Source: an uncultured Amaricoccus sp.
GTDB taxonomy: Bacteria; Pseudomonadota; Alphaproteobacteria; Rhodobacterales; Rhodobacteraceae
Assembly (NCBI RefSeq): GCF_937858865.1
Contig: NZ_CALLYO010000594.1
Coordinates: 1-8,036, forward strand
Length of the DNA stretch: 8,036 nucleotides
Direction: 5' to 3'
Numbering within the stretch: position 1 is the stretch's first letter; each line of letters begins with the position of its first letter. The notes below the pieces were generated by a model. That model worked only from the letters and a program-made list of their open reading frames with translations, made no database searches and was not told the origin of the DNA. Positions 7,011-8,036 of the stretch are shown in pieces. The position numbers and the translations under genes were made by a program.

Positions 7011-7986
7011 GGCTGGGCCTCGTCTTGGGATCGGGCTCGCGGGCGGCGAGGTGGCGGGAGATGACGCGGACCTCGCCGAGGATGCCGCGCGGGCGGAGGA
7101 GCAGGATGGCGCAGAGGCCGAGGCCGATGAGCGAGATCTGCAGCGCCGCGGCGCGGGCCTGCTGGCCGGGCGGGAAGAGCGAGGCGATGACGCTCGAGGA
7201 GACGGCCCAGAGGCCCCAGACGACGACCGCGCCGAGGATGGCGCCGCGGTTGTTGCCGGAGCCGCCGACGATCAGCATCGCCCAGACCTGGAAGGTCAGC
7301 ATCGGCAGGTAGTTCTCGGGCGCGATGAAGCCGATGAAATGGGCCTGCACCGCGCCGGCGAGGCCCATGATGGCGCCGCCGATGGCGAAGGCCTGCAGGC
7401 GGAAGCGGTCGGCGCGCTTGCCGAGCGCCCGGGCGGCGGTCTCGTCCTCGCGGATGGCGCGCAGCACCCGGCCCCAGGGGCTGCGCAGCAGGCGCTCGAG
7501 GGCGAGATAGAGGAGGAGGACGACGAGGAGGAGGAGGCCGAGGTTGAGGGCGGCGAAGAGAGTCGGGGTGCCGGCGGTGGCGGCGAAGGGCCGCGGGATG
7601 AAGCCGATGCCGAAGGGGCCGCCGGTCAGGGGCTCGAGGTTGAGCAGGGCGAGCTGCACCATGACGGCGAGGCCGAAGGTGGCGATGGCGAGATAGTCGG
7701 CGCGGAGGCGGATGGTGATGGCGCCGACGACGAAGGTGAGGAGTCCGGCGGCGAGCGCGCCGCCGAGCCAGCCGGCGGCGATGGGCAGGCCGAAGCCGCC
7801 GAGCCGGCTGGGCGTATCGGGGGTGGTGAGGAGGGCGGAGGCGTAGGCGCCGGTGGCGACGAAGCCGGCGACCCCGACGTTGAAGAGGCCGGTCTGGCCC
7901 CACTGCACGTTCAGGCCGAGGCAGATGATCGCGTAGCTGAGCGCCATGGTGAGGAAGAAGGCGCCGTAGCCGAAGAGGTCGAGCAT
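6997..7986 (-). CDS. livM: LivM-like ABC transporter permease (branched-chain amino acid type)
   Basis: This is an inner-membrane permease of a LIV/HAAT-type ABC importer, which works with a LivH partner, two ATPases (LivG/LivF) and a periplasmic binding protein. At 329 residues it is typical of LivM without the long N-terminal extension of E. coli LivM. Family marks are GLNVQWGQTGLFNVGVAGF (24-42), RADYLAIATFGLAV (95-108), the ATPase-contact loop SPWGRVLRAIREDETAARAL (169-188), AFAIGGAIMGLAGAV (199-213) and the terminal ILLLRPRGILG (294-304). Ten or so membrane segments are expected. The ATG shares one base with the stop of the upstream LivH-like gene, and GGGAGGG at 7994-8000 lies 7 nt upstream. 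Its end overlaps the start of the reductase-Rid gene. Such systems also import urea, short-chain amides, aromatic acids and other compounds, so the substrate is open. Confidence 0.92.
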   Translation of the reverse strand: MLDLFGYGAFFLTMALSYAIICLGLNVQWGQTGLFNVGVAGFVATGAYASALLTTPDTPSRLGGFGLPIAAGWLGGALAAGLLTFVVGAITIRLRADYLAIATFGLAVMVQLALLNLEPLTGGPFGIGFIPRPFAATAGTPTLFAALNLGLLLLVVLLLYLALERLLRSPWGRVLRAIREDETAARALGKRADRFRLQAFAIGGAIMGLAGAVQAHFIGFIAPENYLPMLTFQVWAMLIVGGSGNNRGAILGAVVVWGLWAVSSSVIASLFPPGQQARAAALQISLIGLGLCAILLLRPRGILGEVRVISRHLAAREPDPKTRPSHAEP

Positions 7987-8036
7987 CAGTCGGCCCTCCC
8001 GAAGATGCCCTGCGGGCGGAGGAGGAGGATGGCGAT
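7986..8036 (-). CDS. livH: C-terminal end of a LivH-like ABC transporter permease (partial)
   Basis: Only the last 16 codons and the TGA (7986-7988) are in the window. They read IAILLLRPQGIFGRAD, the standard closing motif of LIV-type permeases (LLFRPQGLFG). Its position directly before livM, sharing one base, fits the usual livH-livM order. The motif also occurs at LivM ends, so the symbol rests partly on gene order. Confidence 0.75.
   Translation of the reverse strand: MAILLLRPQGIFGRAD

Noticed and set aside
3972..7064. A 1030-codon plus-strand open frame crossing the transporter and opposite the reductase-Rid gene
   Set aside because: It overlaps four well-supported genes, has no family motif and has Arg/Ala/Gly-rich composition typical of shadow frames in GC-rich DNA.
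7505..7545. A GAG/GAC-rich tandem repeat
   Set aside because: It is the antisense view of CTC and GTC codons for a Leu/Val membrane helix of LivM (about residues 150-159), not an independent repeat.

Overview
The window is a stretch of very GC-rich, gene-dense bacterial chromosome with short or overlapping gene junctions and G/C-ended codons. Together with a quinol-oxidase operon, a LIV-type ABC importer and a Rid-domain protein, this suggests a high-GC alphaproteobacterium or similar proteobacterium. That placement is inference; no rRNA or other strict marker is present. Almost every base is coding. The only real intergenic region is about 125 bp, at 4136-4260. No tRNA, rRNA, CRISPR array, insertion sequence, phage gene or plasmid origin was seen.

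Region 1 (1-4135, minus strand) is a cytochrome bo3 ubiquinol oxidase operon in the order cyoA-cyoB-cyoC-cyoD. cyoD runs off the left edge. CyoB keeps every heme, CuB, proton-channel and quinol-site residue checked. CyoA is a lipoprotein without the CuA ligands, so the enzyme oxidises quinol rather than cytochrome c. Gene junctions are tight (28 nt, 4 nt, then a 3-nt overlap), which indicates one mRNA.

Region 2 (4136-4260) is a divergent promoter region. It holds a good sigma70-type promoter for the rightward gene and presumably the less obvious cyoA promoter. Region 3 (4261-5559, plus strand) is one major-facilitator transporter of the metabolite:H+ symporter type.

Region 4 (5556-8036, minus strand) is the end of a leftward operon: the last codons of a LivH-like permease, a complete LivM-like permease, and an unusual fusion of an aldo/keto reductase with a YjgF/YER057c/UK114 (Rid) domain. 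The reductase keeps its catalytic tetrad, whereas the Rid domain has Asn where RidA has its key Arg. The layout suggests an imported compound that is then handled by the fusion enzyme; the substrate cannot be read from the sequence. Regions 3 and 4 converge, and their two TAG stop codons share one CTAG.

Most of the window is conventional. The item most worth following up is the reductase-Rid fusion at the end of the ABC-transporter operon. I do not see evidence for a wholly new system.
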